From Pseudomonadota bacterium (GTDB lineage Bacteria > Desulfobacterota > Desulfovibrionia > Desulfovibrionales > Desulfovibrionaceae), in contig JAHJLB010000032.1 of the NCBI GenBank assembly GCA_018822105.1, forward strand, positions 31,621 to 95,620: a stretch of 64,000 nt of DNA. Direction: 5' to 3'. The position numbers were made by a program, and so were the translations under genes. The notes beneath the pieces are model-generated. The model was given only the letters and a program-made list of their open reading frames with translations. It ran no database searches and was not told the origin of the DNA. Shown here in pieces: positions 17,277-25,987 of the stretch (position 1 is its first letter; the number at the start of each line of letters is the position of its first letter).

Positions 17277-18796
17277 GTCTTTGTCCTCGTCTTCTTCTTG
17301 CCTGTCCCCGCTTCCCGCTCCGCCTTGATCCGCTCCAGCAGCACCGATGCAGGCTCGTCGTTCGGGTCTTGGGGCACGAGTTCGCCTCGGAAGGCCTTGG
17401 CGAGGATGGACTGCTCGAGCTTGGCGACTTGTCCCATCAGGCCGATGCTGTTCTCTCTCTGCCCTTTGATGACCGACAGAGCCTGTTTCACCTTCTTCGC
17501 AAGCTCCACCTGCTCTTCATGTGGTGGTATTGGCACGGCAAGAGCTTTCAGCTTCGAGCCGTTGATGTTCGCCTGTCCGACCTGCTGGCTCACGTTTTGT
17601 GAAACCCATTGGCGACCAAAAGGAGAGTTGATGTACCACACAAGGACTTCAGGGGCGCTCAGCAACACTCTGACTCGAATCAGGTAGGACGCGAAGGAGA
17701 ACTCCTCATCGCGATCGAACATGGCCGTCTTACCGACAAGTTCTGCACTGTTCGTCCTGTTGAAAAGGATGTCACCATGTTGCAGGCGCAGTTCGGTGAG
17801 GTCATCGTGACTGCGATCCAGATATTTCAGGTCATCATAGACAAGAGCGCCATCAACGATATTCCCCATCCGTAAGACAGGCATCTGCGTCTCATCGTCT
17901 GAGGTCTTCGCGGATGTTCCGTACCTAACATCGCAGGCCAGCTCTTCAACCTTCGCCCAGCACCACCCCTCCGGCAGTTCCGGCAACCCGGTCGCATCAA
18001 CCGGCTCCGGCTCCGTGTACTTGGCCTTCCACTGGTCGTCCTTGGGCTTGATGCCCTTGGCCCGCATCTTGGCGAGTTCGGCTTCTTCCCAGCGGGCGCG
18101 GCGTTCGGTGCGGATGCGCTCCAAAAGCTTCTCGGCTGGCTCCACATCGGGATGCTGCTTGCGCCACTCTGCGGTCAGGTCACCACGAAAGGCGGCGGCA
18201 AGCACGGACTGCCGGAACTTCTCCAGCAGCGGCCCCACCGCCTTCAACGCCTCACGGGCGCGGCGGCTCTTGGCTTGGAGCGCATCGATCTTGTCTGCGA
18301 TGCAGCGTTGTTCGGTGAGGGGGGGGAGCGGAATCTGAAAGTTTCCGATCTTGGCCTTCGTGAGAGCCTGTCGCGTCGCTCCAGATTGCATGTCCATGAT
18401 CTCCCTCTGCATCTCTGGCGACGCCAGGAAATGAGAGAGAAATCGTGGTTGAAAACCACCATTGGAGCGAATGATGCTCACATGCTGGTTGACACGCGCT
18501 CCCTCCATTTCTGGGGGAGCGGTGGTCACGCGACCAATCGACGCACCCGTGATGTTCAAGAGAACGTCATCAGCTTCCACGACGACTGACTTGAGTTTTT
18601 CAGCTTGTTTGTCATCAAGGAGCACTAGGCCATCTTCGACGAAGCCATGAAAATGGATGTTCATCGAACGGATTAACGGTGTCCCTGTTGTCTTGTAGGT
18701 GAACTTTCCGCCTCTTGGAGTCGCCCCGCTCCCAATTTTCGTCGTCAGATCTTCCAGTAAGGCGGTTTCCCAATGGGCGGGCATCAGACGCGTCAT
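17273..18796 (-). CDS. hsdS: Type I restriction-modification specificity subunit HsdS
   Basis: A 507-aa protein with two target-recognition domains, the first starting at ALLEDLTTKIGSGATPRGGKF and the second at WCWAKVEELACDVRYGTSAKT. The central conserved region PLPPLTEQRCIADKIDALQAKSRRAREAL and the C-terminal one PIPPHEEQVELAKKV are the helical spacers that set the distance between the two half-sites. After each spacer comes an SVLAAAFRGDL or SILAKAFRGEL segment. HsdS directs the HsdM2S methylase and HsdR to a bipartite DNA site. ATG overlaps the hsdM stop by 4 nt and its own stop overlaps the DUF4145 start. Confidence 0.95.
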   Translation of the reverse strand: MTRLMPAHWETALLEDLTTKIGSGATPRGGKFTYKTTGTPLIRSMNIHFHGFVEDGLVLLDDKQAEKLKSVVVEADDVLLNITGASIGRVTTAPPEMEGARVNQHVSIIRSNGGFQPRFLSHFLASPEMQREIMDMQSGATRQALTKAKIGNFQIPLPPLTEQRCIADKIDALQAKSRRAREALKAVGPLLEKFRQSVLAAAFRGDLTAEWRKQHPDVEPAEKLLERIRTERRARWEEAELAKMRAKGIKPKDDQWKAKYTEPEPVDATGLPELPEGWCWAKVEELACDVRYGTSAKTSDDETQMPVLRMGNIVDGALVYDDLKYLDRSHDDLTELRLQHGDILFNRTNSAELVGKTAMFDRDEEFSFASYLIRVRVLLSAPEVLVWYINSPFGRQWVSQNVSQQVGQANINGSKLKALAVPIPPHEEQVELAKKVKQALSVIKGQRENSIGLMGQVAKLEQSILAKAFRGELVPQDPNDEPASVLLERIKAEREAGTGKKKTRTKT

Positions 18797-20223
18797 TGAT
18801 CTTCTCCACCCTCTAGCATGGCCGTCAGCTCTTCCATCTCCAGCATGGCGATCCGCAGATTCTCCATGATCTGGCCTGCCAGCTCTTCCGGCTCCGGCAG
18901 GTCGTCGGCATGGTCGGCGTTCTCGTCACGGAGCCAGGTGATGTCGAGGTTGTCGGCCCGGAGAGATAAGTCATCACGTGAGAAGCAGCGGAAGCGGCCT
19001 TCGTCGCCCTGATCCTTCCGCTCCGTCCCGCCGTTGGGGTCGTCGCCGTAGGCCTTCTCAAACTCCTCGAAGTGAGCGCGGGTGAGTGGGGTGCGCTTGC
19101 CGTAGTTCGGCATGTTGGTCCGCAGGTCGTAGACCCAGACCGCCTTGGTGTTGCCCTTGTCGGTCTCGCCGCGCCGGAAGAAGAGGACGTTGGTTTTGAC
19201 CCCCTGCGCGTAGAAGATGCCAGTGGGCAGGCGCAGGATCGTGTGCAGGTCGCACTTGTCCATGAGGTCGGTGCGAATCCTGCGGCCCGTGTTGTCCTCG
19301 AAGAGGACGTTGTCGGGCAGGACCACGGCGGCGCGGCCACCCGGCTTCAAGCCCCTGTAAATGTGCTGGAGGAAGGCAAGCTGGCGGTTGTTGGTCGGGA
19401 AGGTGAAGTCGTCCCGGCGCGTGTGTCCTCCGCCCGTGGACGTGCCGAAGGGCGGGTTGGTCAGGATCAAGTCCGCCTTCTGCATGGACGCGCCCTGCGG
19501 CCCGAGGGTGTCGCCAAGGGCAATGGGGGTCTCGATGCCATGAAGCATGAGATTCATGAGGCAGAGGCGATGCACGTCCTGCACCAGCTCCATGCCGTGA
19601 TAGGCCTGCCGCCGCTGGAAGTTCTGCTTCGACTCGGGCAACTTGTAGAGGTTGCCGGTGCGCGCCCGGATGTAGGCATCCGCGTTGATCAGAAAGCCGC
19701 CCGTGCCTGCCGCCGGGTCTTGGATGATCTCCCCGGCCTGCGGCTGCATGAGGTCCACCATGGATTCGATGAGCCGACGCGGGGTGAAGTACTGCCCAGC
19801 CCCGCGCTTGGTCTCCGTGGCGTTCTTCTCCAGCAGACCTTCATAGAGGTCGCCCAACCCCTCTTCCCGTGCGCTGAACCAGTCCAGCTCGTCGATGGAG
19901 TCCACGAGCTTGCGCAGGTTCCTCGGCTGCTGGATGACGCTGGCGGCGTTAGCATAGATGTCCTGCACCAGCTTGGAGCCCTCGGAACCGAGGTCGATGA
20001 GCATTTTTTTGTAGAAGGTGAGCTGCTCAACTCCATCGATCCCGACGAGCTTCTTCCAGCGGTATGCTTCCGGGAGCTGGCTTTCCTTCTCTGTCTCTTC
20101 CGCCATCTTGAGGAAGAGCAGGTAGGTCAGCTCATTCACGTACTGGTGGTAGGTGACGCCGTCACCACGGAGGATGTCGCAGAACTTCCAGAGCTTCTGG
20201 ACGATGTCTTGTGTTGTGGTCAT
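18793..20223 (-). CDS. hsdM: Type I restriction-modification methyltransferase HsdM
   Basis: A 476-aa N6-adenine methyltransferase. The N-terminal helical domain (LWKFCDILRGDGVTYHQYVNELTYLLFLKM) is followed by the GAGQYFTPR motif, SAM-binding DPAAGTGGF near residue 174 and catalytic NPPF near 254. It methylates adenine in the HsdS-defined site to protect host DNA. The length is normal for the family. It overlaps the upstream membrane-protein gene and the downstream hsdS by 4 nt each, so translation is coupled along the operon. Confidence 0.96.
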   Translation of the reverse strand: MTTTQDIVQKLWKFCDILRGDGVTYHQYVNELTYLLFLKMAEETEKESQLPEAYRWKKLVGIDGVEQLTFYKKMLIDLGSEGSKLVQDIYANAASVIQQPRNLRKLVDSIDELDWFSAREEGLGDLYEGLLEKNATETKRGAGQYFTPRRLIESMVDLMQPQAGEIIQDPAAGTGGFLINADAYIRARTGNLYKLPESKQNFQRRQAYHGMELVQDVHRLCLMNLMLHGIETPIALGDTLGPQGASMQKADLILTNPPFGTSTGGGHTRRDDFTFPTNNRQLAFLQHIYRGLKPGGRAAVVLPDNVLFEDNTGRRIRTDLMDKCDLHTILRLPTGIFYAQGVKTNVLFFRRGETDKGNTKAVWVYDLRTNMPNYGKRTPLTRAHFEEFEKAYGDDPNGGTERKDQGDEGRFRCFSRDDLSLRADNLDITWLRDENADHADDLPEPEELAGQIMENLRIAMLEMEELTAMLEGGEDQ

Positions 20224-20735
20224 GATTTCCTTATCTTCAAGCTTCTGCCTCGTTCAAAATCCAATCCGACTTCCATTTTCGATTTGTCATAGTCGAAAAT
20301 GAAAACGCGACGAAAACCAAACCACGTCTCAGACGCTACAACTTGCAACCGAATATAGTCGCCATCACGAACATCTTTCGTGAATGGGTCTAGCCCTGGA
20401 ATGACCCAAGCTCCCTGTTCTTTATCGTGGCACAGGCCACGTTGCTTCATGGCGAGTATCTTATTGCGCTTAATGCGAATTACCTCAAAGTCAGCGATGT
20501 TGTCCCCGTTCTCTCTGTTAGGGTGGCTTACGAAGGACAATGCCAAGTCGATGTCAACGATGGGTCGAAAAACCGTTTTGTTGACAATCTTCAATGACAG
20601 CTTTCCATTGTGAACAAGGACCTTTGGCGCAGCTCTGACAACTGGACGCAGCAGCAGTTGCCATACCCACACGAGGATTGAGGCCACAAAGCCTGACACG
20701 ATCCCTACGATCAGGTCGCTGTTACTCATGGTCAC
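20220..20735 (-). CDS. Single-pass membrane protein inserted between hsdR and hsdM
   Basis: A 171-aa protein (168 to 171 aa depending on whether GTG 20735 or ATG 20729 is used; GTG 20735 overlaps the hsdR stop). Residues about 7-27 (LIVGIVSGFVASILVWVWQLL) form one hydrophobic helix and the rest is a soluble beta-rich domain with LSLKIVNKTVFRPIVDIDLALSF and DGDYIRLQVVASETWFGF. I recognise no family. It is locked into the operon by 4-nt overlaps on both sides, which argues for co-regulation with restriction. It may anchor the restriction complex at the membrane or be a separate defence subunit; both ideas are inference. Confidence 0.75.
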   Translation of the reverse strand: MTMSNSDLIVGIVSGFVASILVWVWQLLLRPVVRAAPKVLVHNGKLSLKIVNKTVFRPIVDIDLALSFVSHPNRENGDNIADFEVIRIKRNKILAMKQRGLCHDKEQGAWVIPGLDPFTKDVRDGDYIRLQVVASETWFGFRRVFIFDYDKSKMEVGLDFERGRSLKIRKS

Positions 20736-23700
20736 ACCACATCCTGCCAGAGCGCGTCATTGATCTCCCCGAGCACCTCTTCCATCTTCCCCTCGAAGAC
20801 CTTGTCCAGCCTCTTGAAGCCGCCGTCCGCTTGGAACTGGCCGCTGTTGAGCGACTCCCGGTCCACGATGGTTTCCGTCCGCATCTGCGCCCCGATGCGC
20901 TCCAGCCACTGTCTCTGCGGTGCGGTCCAAGCCCTGCTGGCGAGGATGCGCTTCATGGCCCTGTCCACGCGCTCTTGGTAGGGCATGAGCGGAGAGCCCA
21001 AGGCGAGCTGGCGGATGAATCCGATGATAGATGCGGCGATGTCCTGATTGGTGGCCTCGCGCCACGCGGTGCGTAGGTTGACCTCGGAATAGCCGTGTTC
21101 GTCAAGCAGAAGCTTGAGTTCCCGGAGCTGCTGGCGGGTGAGTTCACGTGGGCGCGTAAGCACCACGGTAAGCGCGGCCACATCGTTCTCGTGGGCCTTG
21201 ATGTACTGGCGGAAGGAGTCGAGGTAGTCTTGCGGCTTGGCTGCATCGCCGTAGCCCCGCTCCTCCCGGCGCAGCTTGTCATCGTGGTAGGAGATGAGCT
21301 GCACGGGTGAGATGCCCGAGCCCAACTCGTCCAAGAAGTGCCCAAGCCCCTTAGTGCCGAGAAGCATCCCGGAGGATACCGCCAAGTCCTTGTCGCCGAG
21401 CTTTTTGCCGAAAGCATCCGGTTCCTCGCCCGTGATGGTCTGGAACTTCTCCAACGCGGCATCCGTGATGAGCCGCTTCTTGCGCTGGAACTTGGCTCGA
21501 AACTGCTCGACCACGACCTTGCGCACGTCGTCCGTGTCGGCCTCCTCCAGCTCCTTCATGAGCTGGACGAAGGTCACGGACGTGTTCTGGACCACCGGCT
21601 TCATGGACGAGTAGTCCTGAATGGCCGAGTACAGGTCCACGGCATCGAAGATGCGGAACCACTCCTTGCCGATCTCGTCGCAAAGCCTGGTCGCTCTGCC
21701 CAGCATCTGCTCGTAGAGGATGCGGCTGCGCACCCGGCGCAGGAAAACGAGGTTGACGATCTCGGGCACGTCGATGCCGGTGGTGAGCAAGTCCACGGTG
21801 ACCACCACGTTCGGCATCTTCTCGTTCTTGAAGTGGCGGATCAAATCCAAGGGCTTGTCCGCCTTGCCCGTGATCTTGATGACGGCGTCATCCTCCACCG
21901 AGCCGTACTGGTCGACAAAGGCCTGCTTGAGCAGGTCCACCACCATATCGGCATGGTTGTCCGTGGCGCAGAAGATCAGGGTCTTTCCGAGCAGGGTCGG
22001 GTCGATGTGCTTGGTGAGCTGCTGGCAGACCACGCGGTTGAATGACTCGGTGATGACCCGCTTGTTGAACTCGTCGATGTCCACGGAGACTTCGTCTTCG
22101 AGCTTCCACGTGTCGACCTCACCGCTCTTCACGTCGAGCACGTCCATGGCCTCTCCGGCCTTCCACGTGATGCCGTCTTCGGCCAGCTCGGTCACGATGC
22201 GGATGGGCGGCTCGTGGTCCCTGAGATAGCCGTCGATGACCGCCTGCCGGTACGAGTAGGTGTAGACCGGCTTTCCGAAGAGGTCAGTGGTGTGCAGGGC
22301 GGGCGTTGCCGTGAGACCGATCCTGACGGCGTCAAAATGGTCCAGCACTCGGCTGTACTTGGAGATGTAGTCACGCTCGCTGCGGAAGGTCAGCTCAGTT
22401 TCACTCATCTCCAAGTCGAGGTTGTAGCCCCGGTGGCACTCGTCCACGATGACGCAGTCGTACTGGTCGACCGGCAACTGCGGGTCGCCATCTGCGGGGA
22501 ACAGTAGCCGCTTGATCATGCCTTGGATGGTGGCGATCTGGAGCCGGGTGTCCTTGTCGGGCTTGATGTCTCCCAGCTCCTTCACGTCGTAGATGTCATT
22601 GAAGGTCTGGTGGTTCTCCAGTCGGAAGTCCTTGAAGGCATCGGCTGTCTGAACGCCAAGGGAGGTGCGGTCCACAAGGAAAAGCACCCGGCGGAAGCGT
22701 TTGGCCTTGCAGAGCCGGTACACCAGCCCGATGCAGGTTCGTGTCTTGCCCGTTCCGGTCGCCATGGCAGTGAGGATGTTGCGTTCCCCCTTGGCGATGG
22801 CGTCTTCGATGGCACGGATGGCCTCGTGCTGGTAATAGCGCAGGTCGAGGTAGTCCGAAGCATCCTTGGCAAGGCTCGCGTCGGCATCGGGAATGTCCTG
22901 CCCAAGAAGCTCACTCAGACCTTGCGGCGTGGGCCATGCGGTCAGCGGACGGGAAATGTTGGTCGAGACGCGGGCGTCCCGGAACCAGATGCCGCTCTTG
23001 GTGCGGACCTGCTTGAGGAAAGGCCTGCCGTTGGACGAGAGCAGGAAAGGAATGACGTGCTCATCCCATGGCCCGCCGTCGGGCAGCCGCTCTTCACCCT
23101 TGACCTCATAGCCCTTGCTGTACCGCTGCGCTTGCTTGAGGGCGGCGGAGACATCGGTTCGCTTGCGTTTGGCTTCCACAGTGGCCACAGGCGTCATGCC
23201 GACGAAGAGCACGTAGTCGGCTGGCCCGGTCTTGGTCGGCCATTCGGCTATGGCGAGGTTCATCCCACGTTGCGGACGTGAACCGGACTTGTAGGTGATG
23301 CGCGTGGAATCCGCTTCCCATCCGGCATCCCGAAGCTGGTCGTCGATGAGCTTGCGGGTGTCGGCCTCGTCGAGGTCCGCAGCGGCATCCGCCACGGTCT
23401 TGAGGGTCGCCTTGGTGGCGTTGATCTCGTCTTGGGACTTCTCCGCCGTAAGCCGTTGCAGGTCTCCCAAACGTTGCGCGAAGCTCGCCTGCTCCTGCGC
23501 CTGTTGTTGCTCGGTCTCCCGAAGCTGGGCTTCGGTGCTCGAAAGACGCTGGTAGGCTTCCTCCGCTTTCCGCTGGGCTTCCTGTTGCGCCTGCTCGGTC
23601 TCGGCAAGCTGCTTGCGGAGTCGGTCCAACTCCTCGGTCAGGGCTTCGTCCGCCTGCTTCGGCTTTGCAGGAGGGAGGAACGGCCCCGGATCGAATGCCT

Positions 23701-24100
23701 CATCTCCGCCGAAAGATTTGTGGAACCAGATGGCGAGTACTCGGGCGAAGCGAAGGGCGTCGAGGGCGTGTTGCGACTCACCCTCCAGACCATGGACGGC
23801 CACGTTCCCGGCCTTACGGAGCATGTGGAAGAGCTGGTTGATCTTGGACGAGAGGATGCCTTCCTCGTCGAGGCGGCGAAGGAGGCGAATCGAGGTGTCA
23901 CCCTCAAGGATGGGGATGGCGGAGCGGACAGCCACTTGCTTGGCGAGGAGTTCGCTGAACAGCCGCACCTTGAACAGGGCGGCGTTGGGGTCGGCAAAGA
24001 CCAGAAGCTCGGCCTGCGCCGCGCACTTCAGCAGCAGTTCGTCGTGTTCAGCCAGAAACCAGAAGTTCGGTGACTGGATGTGCTCCGCTTGCTCGTCCAT
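20732..24100 (-). CDS. hsdR: Type I restriction endonuclease subunit HsdR (EcoEI-like)
   Basis: A 1122-aa protein from ATG 24100 (AAGGAG, 7-nt gap). Order of domains: N-terminal DUF4145-like helical domain (about 1-130, LFHMLRKAGNVAVHG), a Q/E-rich coiled coil (about 145-215), the HsdR nuclease domain with ADYVLFVGMTPVATVEAKR near 290-312 (PD-(D/E)xK residues), an SF2 motor with ATGTGKT near 448, VDECH near 553, LTATPA near 597 and QMLGRATR near 800, and a C-terminal HsdM-binding helical part. It translocates and cuts unmethylated DNA. It is the first gene of a five-gene operon hsdR, membrane gene, hsdM, hsdS, DUF4145. Confidence 0.96.
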   Translation of the reverse strand: MDEQAEHIQSPNFWFLAEHDELLLKCAAQAELLVFADPNAALFKVRLFSELLAKQVAVRSAIPILEGDTSIRLLRRLDEEGILSSKINQLFHMLRKAGNVAVHGLEGESQHALDALRFARVLAIWFHKSFGGDEAFDPGPFLPPAKPKQADEALTEELDRLRKQLAETEQAQQEAQRKAEEAYQRLSSTEAQLRETEQQQAQEQASFAQRLGDLQRLTAEKSQDEINATKATLKTVADAAADLDEADTRKLIDDQLRDAGWEADSTRITYKSGSRPQRGMNLAIAEWPTKTGPADYVLFVGMTPVATVEAKRKRTDVSAALKQAQRYSKGYEVKGEERLPDGGPWDEHVIPFLLSSNGRPFLKQVRTKSGIWFRDARVSTNISRPLTAWPTPQGLSELLGQDIPDADASLAKDASDYLDLRYYQHEAIRAIEDAIAKGERNILTAMATGTGKTRTCIGLVYRLCKAKRFRRVLFLVDRTSLGVQTADAFKDFRLENHQTFNDIYDVKELGDIKPDKDTRLQIATIQGMIKRLLFPADGDPQLPVDQYDCVIVDECHRGYNLDLEMSETELTFRSERDYISKYSRVLDHFDAVRIGLTATPALHTTDLFGKPVYTYSYRQAVIDGYLRDHEPPIRIVTELAEDGITWKAGEAMDVLDVKSGEVDTWKLEDEVSVDIDEFNKRVITESFNRVVCQQLTKHIDPTLLGKTLIFCATDNHADMVVDLLKQAFVDQYGSVEDDAVIKITGKADKPLDLIRHFKNEKMPNVVVTVDLLTTGIDVPEIVNLVFLRRVRSRILYEQMLGRATRLCDEIGKEWFRIFDAVDLYSAIQDYSSMKPVVQNTSVTFVQLMKELEEADTDDVRKVVVEQFRAKFQRKKRLITDAALEKFQTITGEEPDAFGKKLGDKDLAVSSGMLLGTKGLGHFLDELGSGISPVQLISYHDDKLRREERGYGDAAKPQDYLDSFRQYIKAHENDVAALTVVLTRPRELTRQQLRELKLLLDEHGYSEVNLRTAWREATNQDIAASIIGFIRQLALGSPLMPYQERVDRAMKRILASRAWTAPQRQWLERIGAQMRTETIVDRESLNSGQFQADGGFKRLDKVFEGKMEEVLGEINDALWQDVV

Positions 24101-24298
24101 CGGCAGACTCCTTCAAAGACAACGAAGAACATCAGCAAGCTACAACACAATGCCCGATATGTTAAGCCGTGAAGCACGACAATCCCGACAGCGTACGGCT
24201 TGAAACCATACCCCACTGCCTTTTCCAAAGTGGGCCGACCAAAATTTTCATGCACGTCGAGTCAAAACGGAGGAACGAACGAATGCCAAGGGGGGGAG

Positions 24299-24544
24299 TC
24301 AGGCCTTCGGCTTCGACAAGCTCTCCAACCAAACGGGGTCTTTCTCCGCTTTCTTCGTCACCTCGAACGCAACCGCAATCAGAAGCTCCATGACTTGGCT
24401 TTTCGTTTTGCCCGGCAACTTCGACATCATGTACTCGAATTGCTCCGTTGTTGACTTGCTCAAGGTCACTTTGAATTGGCTTCGCCCATCGTCCTTCAGC
24501 TTTCGCTGGTAGCCTTTCTGTCGCTCAGCATCGGATTTTCTCAT
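24299..24544 (-). CDS. Small DNA-binding-like regulator
   Basis: An 81-aa protein starting at ATG 24544 (AGGAGAG upstream; the longer frame from 24580 lacks a site). It begins MRKSDAERQKGYQRKLKDDG, basic and helical, followed by RSQFKVTLSKSTTEQFEYMMSKLPGKTKSQVMELLIAVA. A short beta strand followed by two helices fits a ribbon-helix-helix repressor. Four GTGAG-CTCAC-type palindromes lie immediately upstream, between this gene and the divergent recombinase gene, so it probably represses both. Function is inferred from size, composition and context. Confidence 0.65.
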   Translation of the reverse strand: MRKSDAERQKGYQRKLKDDGRSQFKVTLSKSTTEQFEYMMSKLPGKTKSQVMELLIAVAFEVTKKAEKDPVWLESLSKPKA

Positions 24545-24555
24545 TGCCACTCTCC

Positions 24556-24691
24556 TGTGAGGCCTCACAGATATCATCATTCATACCATCCATCAATAAC
24601 GACGATTATTCGTGAGGCCACACATCCAGCCACAGCGTGACACCTCACAATCCAAGCACCTTCCCATGCAAGAAGATCGTGAGAACTCACA
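24556..24691. promoter_or_regulatory. Four-site palindromic operator array
   Basis: Four 14-bp sites fit YGTGAGNNCTCACA: 24556-24569 is a perfect palindrome (TGTGAGGCCTCACA), 24611-24624 is the weakest, 24636-24649 (CGTGACACCTCACA) and 24678-24691 (CGTGAGAACTCACA) are close. They fill the divergent region between the small regulator and the serine recombinase. Confidence 0.7.
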
Positions 24692-24773
24692 CTTGACACA
24701 GGGCCACATCAGTCATATCAAATCTGCTAACGGTCGTAAGCGGATTTGGCAAGACAAAGAAAGGACGATCCTC

Positions 24774-25460
24774 ATGCACGGCAACTTCATCTCCTACCTC
24801 CGAGTCAGCACCCAGCAGCAAGGCCGCTCCGGTCTCGGTATCGAAGCCCAGCGCGAAACGGTCACAAAATTCCTCAATGGGGGCGACTGGAAACTTCTTG
24901 GCGAGTATGTGGAAGTGGAATCCGGCAAGAAGGCAGACCGCCCAAAGCTGCAAGCGGCTCTGGACCGCTGCAAGCTTACGGGGGCCACTCTGGTTATTGC
25001 CAAGCTCGACCGCCTGAGCCGTGACGCTCACTTCCTGCTTGGCATGCAGAAGAGCGGTGCAAATTTCGTCTGTGCGGATATGCCGGATGCAAACAGCTTC
25101 ACGGTGGGCATCATGGCCTTGGTCGCACAGCAAGAGCGGGAGATGATCTCTCAGCGCACGAAGGCGGCTCTAGCCGCTGCGAAGGCGCGGGGGGTCACTT
25201 TGGGATGTCCAAACGGCGCAAGGCATCTCAGGAAGTTCGGCAATGAGCTTGGGGTTAAGGCCATCAAGTCGAATGCCGATGCCCGCGCCGAAAGCTTGCG
25301 GACCACGGTGCATGACATTCTGCGAGGTGGCATCACTTCCTTCGCCGGAATCGCTCAGGAGCTAAACTCCCAGCAGATCAGGACCGCCCGTGGGGGTAAG
25401 TGGCATCCCTCCAGCGTGAAGAGGCTAGTTGAGCGGCTGGCACAATGTCGTATATCGTGA
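24774..25460 (+). CDS. Serine recombinase (resolvase/invertase family)
   Basis: A 228-aa protein from ATG 24774 (AAGGA upstream). The catalytic domain starts ISYLRVSTQQQGRSGLGIEAQR, with the nucleophile serine in RVST, and continues with AKLDRLSRDAHF and the ALVAQQEREMISQRTKAALAAAK hinge helix that ends the catalytic domain. A C-terminal helix-turn-helix-like part follows (TSFAGIAQELNSQQIRTARGGKWHPSSVKRL). This is the small recombinase form used for resolution or inversion of DNA segments. It is divergent from the small regulator and its promoter region holds the operator array, so its activity is probably held down by that protein. Confidence 0.9.
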   Translation: MHGNFISYLRVSTQQQGRSGLGIEAQRETVTKFLNGGDWKLLGEYVEVESGKKADRPKLQAALDRCKLTGATLVIAKLDRLSRDAHFLLGMQKSGANFVCADMPDANSFTVGIMALVAQQEREMISQRTKAALAAAKARGVTLGCPNGARHLRKFGNELGVKAIKSNADARAESLRTTVHDILRGGITSFAGIAQELNSQQIRTARGGKWHPSSVKRLVERLAQCRIS

Positions 25461-25494
25461 CTGTTTGGCTGGTCTTTCCTGAGAGCAAAGGTTC

Positions 25495-25695
25495 ATGAAC
25501 GAAATTCTGAAAACCGGGGCCAAGTTGCGGGAAGTGAGGTGCCTCAAATAGGAGGATGTCAACTTCGAGCGCGGCTTCATCACTCTCTGGCCCAGAAAGC
25601 GAAAGGGCGAGCAAATGGAGCCGAGGTCCGCCCCCATGTTCCCCGCCACCAAGCTGCCTGAGATCATCAGAAGGCGCTTGAAATGGCTGAACACG
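25495..25695 (+). pseudogene. Tyrosine integrase fragment with in-frame amber
   Basis: The translation from ATG 25495 reads EILKTGAKLREVRCLK, TAG at 25549-25551, then EDVNFERGFITLWPRKRKGEQ, and PATKLPEIIRRRLKW. This is the piece of a tyrosine recombinase catalytic domain around the first active-site arginine (usually GxRxGE...LxWxDVDF). The rest of the gene is missing. The stop stands in place of the conserved tryptophan. It is a remnant of an older integrase inside the present island. Confidence 0.65.
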
Positions 25696-25987
25696 CAGAC
25701 AGCGCTAGACCTGCCATGCGCCCGGCTGCTCACGCTCCACGTTATACGTGCTGCTCACCCGTGGCGAGTTCCTCGACCCCTATTTTGTCGGCGCGTCTTT
25801 GCGCTACCACATGGCGATGTTGACTCCTTTTGTGAAATGAATCTATATACAAACAGACAATCGAGCGATTCGGGCACGGATGAGCCCCCCCACACAATTC
25901 ACCCACGCGTTAACAACAGCAGGGTGGCCGGATCAGCAGGGGCCAGCTCCTCCAAGAAGATGTGTTGTGTGGTCGCTGGGGGGAACT

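Noticed and set aside
16419..17687. Plus-strand frame of 422 codons
   Set aside because: Antisense to the DUF4145 and hsdS genes, whose products have clear domains; no features in the plus-strand translation.
19072..20292. Plus-strand frame of 406 codons over hsdM
   Set aside because: Shadow of hsdM; His/Val/Leu-rich composition typical of antisense frames in GC-rich DNA.
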